The translations under genes were made by a program, and so were the position numbers. 64,000 nucleotides of DNA from Brachypodium distachyon (taxonomy: Eukaryota > Streptophyta > Magnoliopsida > Poales > Poaceae), in the NCBI RefSeq assembly GCF_000005505.3, contig NC_016133.3, positions 16,058,001 through 16,122,000 on the forward strand. Reading direction: 5' to 3'. Under the pieces are notes generated by a model. It saw nothing but the letters and a program-made list of their open reading frames with translations, did not search any database and was not told the DNA's origin. Below are positions 1 through 11,580 of this stretch, in pieces (within the stretch, counting starts at the first letter, position 1; each line of letters opens with the position of its first letter).

Positions 1-416
1 ACGCTCGCGGCAGCCGGAAACATGACAGGGGAGGTGAGCAGCAGCGGCGGGCGGCGCGCGCGGCAGCCGGCAGCGGGAGAGGGGAGCAGCCGGCCAGGAA
101 TTTAATTGGGACCCGGCTTTTCTTTGCCGGAGGTTGGCCTTCGACAAAGCCTCCTAGCACATGCCCTTCCGTCTACCTCCGTCCGTGATGTGTCTGTTAC
201 TTTTCTTTGCCGGCGGCCTCTTTTTTGGCCTCCGGCAAAGCCTTTGCCGAAGGGCCCAAGATAAGGCCGTCGACAAAGAGGCCTTTACCGATAGTGCTCC
301 ATGCCGACGGCCTTTGCCGGTGGTCACGTGGAAAAGCCTCCGGCAAAGGCTTTGCCGGGGGTATTAGGGTCTTTGCCAGAGGCCTTAGGCCGCCGGCAAT
401 TTGTTTTCCCGTAGTG
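1..416 (-). mobile_element. CACTA (En/Spm-type) transposon, one terminus
   Basis: The right edge reads, on the minus strand, CACTACGGGAAAACAA, the classic CACTA-type terminal inverted repeat, ending at base 416. Inward of it, from about 110 to 400, the motif CTTTGCCGG and variants recur in both orientations, as expected of the subterminal repeat arrays that bind CACTA transposase. The other end and any transposase lie outside the window. The small ORFs here come from the repeats and are not genes. Confidence 0.75.
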
Positions 417-539
417 AGAAACAAAAATCTCACTAAATGGGGTCAAAGCTGTAAAAAAAAAAGTAGAACTTGAGGGTAAAAAATGGAATTCACTCTTAAT
501 TTTGGTAACTGTTGTGCTCTCCCTGTCAGTTACCAGACA

Positions 540-2250
540 TTGGATTTAGATGGCTTGTTTGATGAGTTCGGTGTCCCTGTTGGATCTATGCCCTGCAAGT
601 AACCTTGGTCTGCCTCTCGGTCTCCGAAAGCCAAGACCCATTGAATTTCAGCCACTTATTGAAAAGATTGCGAGTCGTTCGAAGCCTTGCAAAGGAAAGC
701 TCATGTCGAGACATGGAAGAATTATTTTGGTCAATTTCTGTGCTTTCGGTAATGACCACCTATTACCTCACATGTTTTGCTCCAAGTGTTTGGGCTATCA
801 AGAAAATTGACAAGCTTTGCAGAAGCTTTCTTTGGACAGGTGAAAATCAGGCACACTCGGCGGGAAGTGCTTGGTTAGTTGGAGGGGGCGGCCGGGAGAG
901 CTGCTTGAGAGAGATTGATTCACTGCCTCACTGGCCGACGCCATTGCCAGAGGGAGAAGAAGGGGATAGGAAGAAGGAGAGGAGAGCTACCTTCCTGCCG
1001 CTGGCACCATCCAATTTTGGCAGCGCTTTGCCGCCGGTGAGGATGAGAGCCGCAGCTGGTCTCAACTCTCCGGTCTTACTCTCTCTTTTTCTAAGGACAA
1101 CGTACCAGTGACGGTGTAACTCCCAAGAACCGCCACTGGAGTTTGGCGCCACGTGAGGATGCCCACCAGTGGTGATGGGACCCGCCACTAGAGGTCCACC
1201 ACCAGTTGCGGTCCCGTTTCACTGCCAGTGATGATTGGCGGGGCACCGGCCTGTGTCCCCTGAACAGCCTCCAGTGGTGGTGATGTCTTTGGCCGGCCCG
1301 GTTGAACCGTCACTGGAGAGGGTTCACGAGAGGGGTATTCTCCGATGCAGCATGTGCTCCAAAAATCTACTGAGGTTTGGGTGTCAAAGATCTGCACCTT
1401 TTTAGCAGATCGCTACGACTGAGGTGGCTCTGACTTGCTTGGGATTTCAGAGATCGGCCTTGGACCGTGTGATGATGTCGACCGTCAGCTCTTCACTGTG
1501 TGCACATCTGTTTCGGTTGGCAATGGGGAGCTGATTAGTTTTTGGAAGGACAGATGGATGGACGGCAAACTGCTCTCCTATGGATTTTACGCCGTCTCTT
1601 TTCAAGATTGCGACTAAGAAGAATTGCTCTCTCAAGGACGCAATTGTCAGATCTCTTTGGATGAAAGGTCTTCATCGGATAAATTCCCAGGAGAGCATGA
1701 ACCTCTTCATTAAGCTGTGGCTTTCTCTTCAAGATGTTGTTCTTCAGAATTTTGTGGACTATCATTTGGAAAATCTCCACTAGTGGGACCTACTCTGCTA
1801 GCTCGACGTGTCAGTTTCAGTTCATTGGGAGAATTAAGCACACCCTCTGCTGTCCAGCGTTTGGAGGATCAAGATTGAGGGGAAGATCAAATTCTTCATG
1901 TGGCTTTGTCTTCAAAACAGAAATGGTCCGCTGATCGTCTGGCTGTTCGAGGATGGCCGCACCAAACTCTTTGTTGCTTCTGTGATCAAGAGATGGAAAG
2001 CTTGAACCACCTGTTTATCCATTGCACTTTTGCGAAAAGAGGTTTCGAATTTTTTCACAATCAAGTTGCCACGTTTGCTGAGCATTTCGTTGGCTGCATC
2101 TTCACTCCATGACTTTTGGAAGAGGCTTATGATCTCTTCAAGAAAGAATCAATGTGCCGAGATTGTTCAGGCTACTGTTATCATCTGGTGCATTTGGAAA
2201 GGAATCAAAGAATTTTTGAAGGCACCGTGAGCTCTCTTCTGCTGAATTTT
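540..2250 (+). pseudogene. Broken LINE (non-LTR retrotransposon): RT C-terminus and zf-RVT domain
   Basis: Translated pieces in changing frames match the end of plant LINE ORF2. About 600-860 gives the RT thumb region with SVMTTYYLTCFAPSVWAIKKI and CRSFLWTGE, then LGGKCLVSW in another frame. About 1410-1640 gives LRWL, WDFRDRPW and GNGELISFWKDRWMDGK. About 1900-2110 gives the zinc-binding reverse transcriptase motif with WSADRLAVRGWPHQTLC and CFCDQEMESLNHLFIHC. Frameshifts and stops are frequent, so no protein is made. A foreign segment (about 875-1400) splits it. Two short direct repeats in the tail (GGCACCGTG at 2221 and 2299; CTAGATCTCCTTCCTGTAAT twice) suggest later local duplication. Confidence 0.8.
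875..1400. mobile_element. Insertion inside the LINE, possibly a second CACTA-like fragment
   Basis: LINE coding similarity stops near 875 and resumes near 1405. Between about 1100 and 1320 the motif CCACTGG (or CCAGTGG) recurs at least six times in both orientations. This looks like a transposon subterminal array, but no clear terminal repeat or target duplication is visible, so the superfamily is a guess. The segment is GC-rich and has no recognisable coding content. Confidence 0.4.
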
Positions 2251-2589
2251 CCCTCCAAAGAGAGAGGTTTCTAGATCTCCTTCCTGTAATTTCTGAAGGC
2301 ACCGTGCCGAGTAATTCTCCTTTTCTTGAGTAGCCTGGGAATTGCTCTCTGGGCTACCCATTTTCTAGATCTCCTTCCTGTAATTATGACTTGTTTCATC
2401 TCCTACTTAATTGAAATTAGCAGTGCCCCTGCTCCTTCGTAAAAAAAAATCTCACAGGGATATACTATGTATTTCTGTAGCAGAAACATCTAGAAATTTT
2501 TTACGCAAAACAACACAGCGTGCTATTTTATTGCCAAGAAGGTCGACAAGAATCGACCTGCGGAGAGCAGAAGTTACAACGCTAAAAAG

Positions 2590-3115
2590 AGAGATTTACA
2601 GAGGGGGATACAGGGCCCTAGGGCCAGGCAAGAGAAAAAAAACTAATTCAGGGAACATCGTCCTCCACTCCCGAGGGAAGCTTGCCTGGGCCAACATTCC
2701 CAGCTTTGCGCCAAAGGATTGCATCATCATAGATCGCCTTAATAACGTCGCAAGGCCTGCTCCTAGCTTCCAAATGGACCACAGAGACAGCAGGAAGAGG
2801 GAAGCAGACCTATAAGAAGGAATCACCTTTTTCATCAGGACATCAGCAGTGGGGATCCACTCCTGGACGGCTGGACCAGGAGCCACCCAAAAAATTTACA
2901 CTTCTCAGGCCCCCAACACTTCCAGATAATCCTATCAAAAGGTTGTCTCAGAGGCCATTAAATTAGGCCATGTAGGCCGATGCCGCGGTGTAAACCCCAG
3001 AGCTCGACATTTTCCAGGAGATGGAGTCAGGGACCAAAGAGCGTCACGAACTCACGCATAGCTTGAGTAGATAGAATAGGCGGAATGTCCTGGATCCAAC
3101 GGAAGTTCTCAACAT
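2590..3115 (-). pseudogene. Second LINE fragment, opposite orientation
   Basis: On the minus strand from about 3115 down, the translation gives RWIQDIPPILSTQAMREFV, then SSGVYTAASAYMA, a stop, and FDRIIWKCWGPEKCKFFGWL. This is the canonical order of the LINE zf-RVT region. It then jumps to a downstream segment with LLSLWSIWK (about 2740-2780), so the central Cys/His cluster is missing. Stops and the internal deletion show a dead copy. It lies tail to tail with the + strand LINE. Confidence 0.7.
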
Positions 3116-3248
3116 CTAGAAATAACAAAGCCTTTTAGAGATATTCATAACAAAAATCAGGCGGTTACTTAAAGCAATGCTGACCGCTTTGTACTACCAC
3201 AGAAATTTTCTGACATTTTCATACATCCATAGAGCATCAACGCAGCAG
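3116..3248. other. Short intergenic gap
   Basis: AT-rich sequence between the LINE fragment and the tandem repeat. No feature seen. Confidence 0.5.
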
Positions 3249-3512
3249 CACAGAACATACAGATGATCACCAATATATAATCATAGCACACATCTTGTAA
3301 GGCCAAAGCTCAAGCACATGCATAACAAACATAATCTTTCTCCAGGTTGAAATATCAAGGAAACTCAAAATCAGTTGCAGCACAGAACATACAGATGATC
3401 AGCAATTTATAATCATAGCACACATCTTGTAAGGCCAAAGCTCAAGGACATGCATAACAAACATAATCTTTCTGCAGGTTGAAATATCAAGGAAACTCAA
3501 AATCAGTTGCAG
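3249..3512. repeat. Tandem duplication, period 132 bp, two copies
   Basis: Two head-to-tail copies start at 3249 and 3381, each running from CACAGAACATACAGATGATC to CTCAAAATCAGTTG. They differ at only a few positions, so the duplication is recent. The repeat lies about 140 bp beyond the stop of the F-box pseudogene, probably in its former 3' untranslated region. Confidence 0.9.
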
Positions 3513-3651
3513 CAAAATAAGAAGTCATAACAAGTCCAGTGCAAAAATTAAACAACACGGGAAAAAACAAACTCTAGAAGGCTTAAATTGCAAAGATACA
3601 TGATCTTTCTCATTGCAATAGGAAATTTTGATTTTAAAAGCTTGTACAGCA

Positions 3652-4893
3652 TCAAGTTGTAGTTGCACGAGATGATCCCCAGCCATCTGAATAGAGCATG
3701 CTCGGATACACCCAAAGGGACTGCACCTGGCGCCGGCGTGCTCCGTACGCAATGATGCGACTGTCGCGCTGACCTGGTGCTTCGGCCAGTCCATGTACAA
3801 TCCAAGGTGGAGAATTACGGGCGTGGTACAAACAGCTGCTCATTCCTCCCCATCGTTCCGGGCTTATGCAAGGAAGCAACATGTTCCTCCTATCTCTCCC
3901 TGCAAAGAGTGCCCAATTGTCCAGCTTCTCCACGTAAACCAATTTCGCAGGCTTGCTTGACATATCAAGGCGGTGGACTGTATGGGCCACTGTCAAATCC
4001 ATCCGGTCAGGAATAAGATCACAAACATGGCCAACCATGAGAAGCATGTCGCTGCATACCACTAGCCATGATGCTTCAGGTAAGCCTTGGATCAAGTTAG
4101 TTTTTATTTCCTGCAGGACAAGCTGTGGCCAGCTCCAAAGTGTAGATCCGGTCATTAACATCCATGGCAATGAACTGGCCGTTAAATTGCACAATCTGCA
4201 CTATCCTTGTCTCAGAATACGGGAGTTCTGACCAAGAGTGACTCCCAACGGACCAATCAAATAGGGAGGACCTAGTGCTGAAAAGGAGATGTGAGTTAGG
4301 TGATGCAAGGGGGGCTGTTAGAATACTGAACCAGATAAACTCTGAAATCTGATCTCGAAGTGGATTCATGGAACAACTGAGCAACTTCTCACGGTCATTT
4401 CTGAATGGGATACATGGAGGTGAAACCTCGGCACCACTGAAAGGATCAACAATAATACAATAGCCGGGGTGGTAGAAAATCAGATGACCATAAGAAGAGC
4501 CAAGAAATTGCATCTTCAGAATTTGTTCACCAATCTGGCAGCTAAGCTTAGCGCTACGGTTAGCTGGATGACCATAAATCTGCGCAGCTTGCAATGATCA
4601 TTATTTGAAGGAAGATGAGGAGCATCAACAGATATATTGGGTTGGATGAGGAGAGGCGGGACCAAGGTGAGGAGGGTAGATTTGGATGGGTATGCCAAGA
4701 ATGCAGCACGCCAAGAAGGGCAGGTTGCAGCAAAGGCAAGGAAGTCACGGGATGAGCCTAAGAGAGGCAAAATAGAGTGCAGCAGGCATTCTGGGAGATC
4801 TTCCCAACCTTGGAAGCATCCGGACACAGTAGGGGGTGCGGAAACAAAGAGTTTGATGTGCCCTTGCATGATGGAAAACACTCCGCAAAACAT
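3652..4893 (-). pseudogene. F-box/DUF295 (KIB beta-propeller) gene, frameshifted
   Basis: F-box proteins are substrate adaptors of SCF ubiquitin ligases; DUF295 is the plant KIB-type beta-propeller that usually follows the F-box. The frame opening at 4893 carries an F-box (WEDLPECLLHSILPLL, then FAAT.PSWRAAF). Near 4590 homology moves to a second frame with FLGSSYGHLIFYHPG and FNGQFIAMDVNDRIYTLEL. Near 4130 it moves to a third frame with PAKLVYVEKLDNWALFAG, SPERWGG and the family C-terminus SLWVYPSML. The three frames overlap with no splice sites at the switches, so two single-base-type indels explain this better than introns. Unless the assembly is wrong, only a truncated F-box fragment could be made. 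The true start may lie in an upstream exon. Confidence 0.75.
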
Positions 4894-6093
4894 AATAAAT
4901 TCAAGACAAACATATCAAAAAAATGTGTCACTTAAGAAATTTGGAGAAAAAGGAGAAATAGCATGCTATAACCATGTATAAGCATATGTTGTTCTTGAGA
5001 TCTAATATATGTCTATATATCTCAAGAGAGTTGTTGTACACTAGGACAATTAAGAAATTTTATCAAACTGCACTTCGGCAGATTCTCGTGTTCAGTATAT
5101 ATAAGATAACAGTCTGCAGCAAGAAAGAGATCAACTTCCTTTTCACAAATACCTCCCTCCAATAGGAGCTCAAAACTCATTTATACATCGCATCAGAACA
5201 TGAGATAAGAGATGTTACTGTTTTTGCCCTTGGAGTATAAATTAGAGAAATGCGGTACGCAGAGTTCTTCTAGCTCTCATGACATTATGTCCAACCAATA
5301 TGTGTTAGTACTGATACATTACAAAATTTATTTATTTTATGATAATTCTTTTCATTTGCAGAAAAAATTGTGGAGCATGCGAACACTCTAGTTTATGCTG
5401 AAGAAAACAAACTCAAATGAAAGTCGACTTTGCTATCCCAATTCTAGGGTTCTTAATCAAAGGAATTTGATTTGCTTAGATTCCGGCATTCTTATGTTCA
5501 GGACAAGAGATAATAACATGTGGGAAAAAGAATATATTTTTCCAGTCAAATGCCTCCCTACAATTAAAATTACTTTATGGGATCCATATTTATCTTCAGA
5601 ACATAAGAATTTAAAGGTGATGGATGCTGCTGCCTTTAAAAAGCAACAACCGCAGTTTAGTTGTTAGTAACAACTATGCAAAACCAATATGGAAGTACTG
5701 TAATAATGAGACAATGAAATTTTTATTTGTGTTTTGATGCTTCTGTTTGCAGATAATTGTGTCATAAATTTACTTATGTGTTAGTGCTTCTTTCCAGTTG
5801 TAACAAAAAAAATCGAGGCCAATGCTTGTGGCTCTCGAAACTTACTACTCCGTAGATCAATTTATTCAAAAGTTCTTAGCCTTAAGTTTTAGAGAAAATG
5901 GTAAAAACAAAAAATATCGACTACCGGGACATGTATTAGCTATTAGGATATGAATGCATTGTCATCTTTGACACCCAATATATGTTTGGGAAATCGGTGG
6001 CTGCTTGGTCATTTAGGGATTAGCGATCAATCGGATTTCGGACCGATTATTCAGTTTAATCGGTCAACCCTTGCACTAAAGTGTGCTATATAG
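4894..6093. other. Intergenic or intron sequence
   Basis: AT-rich, with only short ORFs that lack family resemblance, including a 90-residue one at 5395-5667. If the GC-rich block at 6644-7050 is a first exon of the F-box gene, this stretch is its 5' intron. Confidence 0.5.
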
Positions 6094-6439
6094 TACTCCC
6101 TCCTTCCCAAATTACATGTCGTTTTATCTTTTTATATTTTCCCAAAAAAAGTGTCGCATTAGACTAGATTAAGCACAACTAGCATGAAACCCTTGGGTTC
6201 TAAGTGTGAGTTAATGGCTGACATGCAAAATAGATGATGTTTATTGGCTATCATGTGCTTGGGTCCCACCTAAATCAACCCCCTGCAGCCCGAGGCTTGC
6301 CTGCACCGGCTCAGTGCTGCTGCCCTAGTTGCATCCCAGATGAATTAATTGCTCCTTTTGGCCAGTTTCCAAATGCAAACAACTTCCTTGGTATTTGCAA
6401 AAAGTCTAAAACAACATGTAATTTGGGAAGGAGGGAGTA
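6094..6439. mobile_element. Stowaway-like MITE
   Basis: It begins TACTCCCTCCTTCCCAAATTACATG and ends with the reverse complement (CATGTAATTTGGGAAGGAGGGAGTA), flanked by TA. It is non-coding. At about 346 bp it is longer than most others in the window. Confidence 0.8.
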
Positions 6440-6643
6440 TATAATTATACATTCAACAAAGTTAAAATGCAAAACTAGAAAAGTGTAGCTACTCCCTTGC
6501 CTACCGTAGAACATCAAAAGAAATTACCTTGATCCCTTACCTTTGAATCTTTGTACAAAAGAAAAAGGGGCAGCATTCAAGGATATTAGTAACATCGAAT
6601 GAAAGGGACTGCAGGAGAGAAAAAGAGAATGAGAGATAAATAC

Positions 6644-7050
6644 CTTGGAGGGCAGGGGATGGGGGAGGAGCTTGTAAGGGGAGCCGCTGCCGTTAGTGCT
6701 GGCCAATGGTGGGGGAGGGGGCGGAGAAGAGGAGAACTAGAGGGCAGGCAGGAGGGAGGCAGCGCTCCGGCCGGGCAAGCTGGTAGGGGGAGCCGGAGAT
6801 GGGAGTGAGGAAAACCAGAGTGGGAGAAGGAGGAGAGGTAGGCGGCCCTCACCCTCCGGTCGGGCTAGATCCGGTCGCCGGATCGCTCAATCTGGTGGCG
6901 GCGGCGGTGAAAAGGCAGAGGAGGGAGACCGAGCTGCGGGGAAAACTGCCGGAAGAAAAGGATGCGGGAGGGGCGTGGGCCATTTGGGTGCAAGGGCGCG
7001 GGCCAATTTTGGTCGAGGGAGCGGCCTGTTAATCGCTGTTCAGGCCGAGC
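6644..7050 (-). other. Possible untranslated first exon (minus strand)
   Basis: This GC-rich, pyrimidine-biased block on the minus strand resembles a grass 5' UTR. Just upstream it has a GGCCCA-type promoter motif (ATGGCCCACGCCC), and it ends in a good donor (CTCCAAG, then GTATTTATC). The next gene downstream on that strand is the F-box pseudogene. Several proline/serine-rich ORFs cover it, but they look compositional. The assignment is inference only. Confidence 0.3.
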
Positions 7051-8050
7051 ACATAGTGGCAACGATAAAGATAATCTAGAAGTTGCACTGCCGAGTAGCG
7101 ATTAATCGGCATATTTTAGAACAGTACACCAAATCTCTAGAATAAACAGTGAGAAATGAAGATATAACAGAACAAATTATAGGCCTTACAGGATTTTATT
7201 TTTGTTTCTAGTGCTGTTTACCATGGGATTATTTCCTGTCCCATTTATTTTATTTTGATAGATAACTACCATTTGAAGATACTTTCTTATTCACATAAAT
7301 TTATTTCATTTGATCGAAAGAAAAGGAATGTACAACACTGTACCAGATGCATATGGTATGCTGATCAGAGGCCTAAAAACTTTAACACAAAACTTGATAT
7401 GGAAATCTACCTCCATATGTGCAGCCCTTGATTGATTCTAGCTTGCCCATTTCCTAATTGCTGATAACAAAGGGATTTCGCATCGAAAACAAAAGTTTCT
7501 ACGTTGAAGTATATAGTACTTAAAAACAGTATAATTCATTCGAATGAGTACAAACTTTCGTGTGTATGAACGTCATGTCGTGTTAGTAGGGCAAGATGGT
7601 AATTTCGCGTTTGAAAATCAAATTTTTTGTTTTGGCCCAGGCGGTGTGTTGTGGCAAATGACCACAGAACTGTAATGGTACTGCTGGCAAAGGCGCAATC
7701 CAACGGTGTGTTTCAGAAAATGCTGTGTCTCGTGGCCAATTTCCCCAACAATTAACCAGCAGGGTACACGTACTTGACTAATGGCCAACTAAGTATCCAA
7801 TCCTGGTGACCATTGCCTACCAGATCAAATGGGTACACCGTATACTTTTGAGTGAGAGGAATAGAAAGAGTGCACCGTGTACAATATTAATCAACAACAA
7901 CGCTACTCTACTGATTGGGATCTGCAGCGCCCCATGCTTCTCTTCCCAAGCCTAGGGTTCTCGCCACGCCACAGGAAATTCAGAGACGGGAGAGAGAGAG
8001 AGAAGGAATCAAGGAAGGATTCTCAGTTGGGCTATATGGATCGTGTGTAC
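7051..8050. other. Intergenic
   Basis: AT-rich sequence without recognisable genes, repeats or transposon ends. Confidence 0.5.
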
Positions 8051-8215
8051 CTGACGGCGAGAAGTGGCCGAACTCCGGCGACCTCCATGCCCCATCTCTT
8101 CCTACTTGTCGGCTCGTCTGCTGAACTCCGGGCACGGGGAGACGAAGCGGCGGCTGCGGCCTCCGGCAGCGGCTGCGGAGTCGATTCCCTTGGGATTTTA
8201 TGTTTGAGGCCGGGA
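8051..8215 (-). other. Possible first exon of a minus-strand transcript
   Basis: On the minus strand a GC-rich block contains an ATG reading MEVAGVRPLLAV and ends at a donor (GCCGTCAG, then GTACACACG). Upstream (about 8270-8335) are three GGCCCA/TGGGCC elements typical of plant promoters. No matching second exon was identified; it could be an alternative start for the F-box gene or a dead promoter. Weak evidence. Confidence 0.25.
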
Positions 8216-10219
8216 AACTAAATACACCCTGGGCTTTTTTTGTTTCGAGCGAAAATACACCTGGGCTGGTCTGGACGAGATAGCCGATCTCAATTCGGCC
8301 GGCCCACTGTTGGGGCCGTTCGAGGCCGGCCCAATACGAAACGAAGCAAAATAATACGGAGTACTATCGCCAGACTGCCTTATTATTCTCATAAAAAATT
8401 CTCAAAAAAAAATTCTCAAGAAAATAAAAGACTGCCGATTGTCAAAAAAAAAAAAGGACTGCGTGATCCCCAATCGCCCTGCTCGTCTCTGCCGAACTCT
8501 CGGTCGCCCAAGATCAGATCGGAATTGGCTGCATGAGTCAAAGCAAACAGGAGATGGCACCGGCAATAATTGGCGCTGCATCAAGAATGTATCCTCTGCA
8601 GTATCAACCACCAACAGTGCGAGTATCGGTATCAAGAGAATTTAAGCGTCAATTCTACCACGGTTACACAATGACTGACAAGATGAGAATAGCGAAGAAA
8701 GAGTTTATATATAGGGCTAAAGGGTAGGCATCGATCCTTAAATTTCGTTAGAATAAATGAAGCATGCATGCATAAAAGTCACAAGTTATAAGTTGTCGAT
8801 TATATATCATGCATTGGGATTGCAAACGGAACGGGCACCACTCGTTAGGATAATGGCCGAGCTCCATCAAAGTCTGAGCGCCACGTCCAAACTTTGGTGT
8901 AGACGGGAAGAAAATTGGAGAATGAACCAGGGTGCGCGCACGTACACCATCGTATTCAATAGAAGGGTACGTGTACATGCTGCCGTCGCATAACTATAGT
9001 ACTAGACAGAACTAGCGTGAGAGAAGGTGGCCGGCGAGAGAGGTGGAGCAGCTAGTGGGTGACGTGGGAAGCAAGACTGCACTTAGACAGTCAGACTGGA
9101 CTCGTTCAACACACCTTAGGCGTTAGGTCCCCGTACGGTTTTGCTATGTGACACGCACTATTCTTTTCCTTTTACAAAGATCGGCTAGTTCAAATCCGTA
9201 CAAATCTTTAATTATGGTTTATGGATCGGAGGGAGTACTTAACCTGTTTCGTGCCTCTGGCTCACGCACGTCTTACTATTGGACGTTTTCTTCTCCCCAA
9301 GATCCAACAAACCTACATGCACGCACGCACGCACTAAAAGCACACACATGTACGGAGTAGTTAGCTAATTCGTTGCTCATGCGTGCAGCTACCAATTAAC
9401 AACATGTATGCATCGGCTAATTACGTGGCCAAATCACTTGGCCAGCTACAACACCTAGCACACCGTATATAGCTGATTTGTTCAGCAGTTTCACGTGGCC
9501 CGCTGCATCTGATGGCACGACGCCATCTCGCCCCTCCACGTTACATCGCACGACATTTTTTTGGCATCTCACCTTCACGCTCTCTAGCTGAAACTTCGTT
9601 GGAATTGTACGCATCGCACGCACAGCACGTCGGACACCTAACTATATGCAAATGAAAATCTAAACATTTAGATACAAGAATCAAGATTAAGGCTAACATT
9701 GTACGCACATCCCATTTAGGTTTTTCTCATCATGATTTCTACATGAATTTCAACTACTGATCGAATCATTGTCAACATCGATTTCTAAATAGTTAATTAG
9801 TTATTTCTCAATCATCTTAGAAATAGCAAAACCTAAAGAAAAACTATCCCCGATGACCATTTGTCAAAGATCTATTTCTCAATTCAAACCGGCAAATGTA
9901 TGCATGCATGCATGCAGGATTAAGGGGGTAGCTAGCTAGGTGCAAATGTGCAATGCAAGGGCAGCCGTGCTCGTACGTGCGTGGATGCATGGGAATCAAG
10001 ACTTGGCCAGGGAGATCAGATCGTGCGGGCATATGGAGTGGACCTAGCAGCACCTGCAAGATCGATCGGTATTGCAAATGCATGTGGACTGTGGTTGGTA
10101 CATAGCTGACAGGCAGGAGCACGGCTCATTAATGGCCAGAGGAAAAGGAGGACGTCTCGTCGCCATCTGCATATAAATGATGGAGATCCCCACATGCGCG
10201 CCGCTGTGCATATAGTACG

Positions 10220-10470
10220 CCAGATATTATTATCACGGCCGTGGACGGCCTGGACATCAAGTCGTCGTGCATCTCTCAACTGAATATATATCCATGACAC
10301 ACTGGACATGATCATCTGAGACCCGGTCCTGGTCCTCCTACCTACTGCATATGTGATAGCATCAATGCGTATGCGCCACAATGAAATATGTACATGGATG
10401 TGACCACGGACATATATGTCTAGTCATTTCTAGCTTCAGCCGTTCAGACTTCAGATACTGCACTGTGGGC
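10220..10470 (+). repeat. Diverged duplicate segment, copy A
   Basis: It shares a series of collinear blocks with 11345-11580: a TATTATCACGGCC block, GAATAT..ATCCATGACA, CACAATGAA..ATGT, and GACATATA.TGTCTAG..ATTTCTAG followed by GCACTGT.GGCG. The order is kept and spacing varies by a few bases, so this is an old duplication rather than chance. No coding potential is seen. Confidence 0.6.
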
Positions 10471-10570
10471 GGCCGGCCATCTTCAAGACCATACCACGTA
10501 CATCATCAGTATTCAGTTGGGCCAATTAATCCATTTGGCGCATTCATAGACTCGCTAAACAAATTTATTC

Positions 10571-10710
10571 GAGTAAATTTCACAAAATCACACAAAAAAG
10601 TTAGAACAGATCTGTCGTGGAGCCACAATTAATGCAAAACCGTACGCAGGACCACACTGTGGTTCCGCGACAGAGTTGCCTCAAAAAATATGGTTTTGTA
10701 AAATTTACTC
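10571..10710. mobile_element. Foldback MITE, 140 bp
   Basis: It starts GAGTAAATTT and ends AAATTTACTC, a perfect 10-bp terminal inverted repeat. Complementarity continues inward (CTGTCGTGGAGCCACA against TGTGGTTCCGCGACAG), so almost the whole element can form one hairpin. It is non-coding. Confidence 0.75.
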
Positions 10711-11344
10711 TCAAACAACGAAATGGCAAAGATTCTGATGATGATATATATAATTGGTACTCCTTACATTGAAAACTTATGTGTTCATTTTGAAGTTTGA
10801 TGTTATTTTTTCGGAAAGTCTTATCAGCCCTACCCGCCCTGTCACATGCATGGGGCTCGGCTGGGGCCTGCTTTTGGTCCAAACGATGGCCTCGATGAGT
10901 TGCCAAACATGGTTGGGATCTGTAACAATGTATGATTTCAACATGTACATCTGTGTGTTACCCTTGATATTGACACTAGATTACGCGGACGAGACGAACT
11001 AGTACCCTCCGTCACATATTCGGTGACTCAAATTTATTTAAAAATAAACGTAAATATATTAGGTGCGAGCAGCAGATCACAAGAGAGTGTCCTCCACCAC
11101 ACCACCAAACGACATCTGCCAATCTATAGCTCTTTCTGAATGCAAACCGGCATGAATCGGTGATACTGGACTTGGGGTAAATCGTGCAAAGGAGCACCAT
11201 TGCATCTGACATACAAGAGCACGGTTAAACACGTCTTTCCTCGGCGGTGGGCCTGGAAAAGGACGACGACACAGAAAGCCCACACTACTCCGTGGCCACC
11301 CGTTCCAGGTGATGTCCACACAAGACATCGTACGTATACTCGTA

Positions 11345-11580
11345 CGTGCTGTAGATATTATCACGGCCTGACGGCCGTCGACCGACCGATCTTCATGTAT
11401 CTCAATGAATATCCATGACATGAACAGACCCGATGCTCCTGCCTGCCTGCCCGCTGCATCTGTACGCTCGTATTAAAGCCACAATGAATGTATGTGCAGT
11501 TGTGCATGTGAGCACAGACATATAATGTCTAGCTATTTCTAGGTTAAGTGCAGACTTTAGAGTGCACTGTAGGCGTCCAT
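11345..11580 (+). repeat. Diverged duplicate segment, copy B
   Basis: Counterpart of the segment at 10220-10470, about 1.1 kb apart and in the same orientation. Just beyond it (11580-11690) lies a further block, with GTACTTG.ACTTGGAGTAC and GCAGACGG, that recurs near 13545-13630, so the spacer has been duplicated more than once. Confidence 0.6.

Noticed and set aside
9180..9240. tRNA-like B box (GTTCAAATCC)
   Set aside because: No matching A box or foldable arms around it; the adjacent sequence is a MITE half-end.
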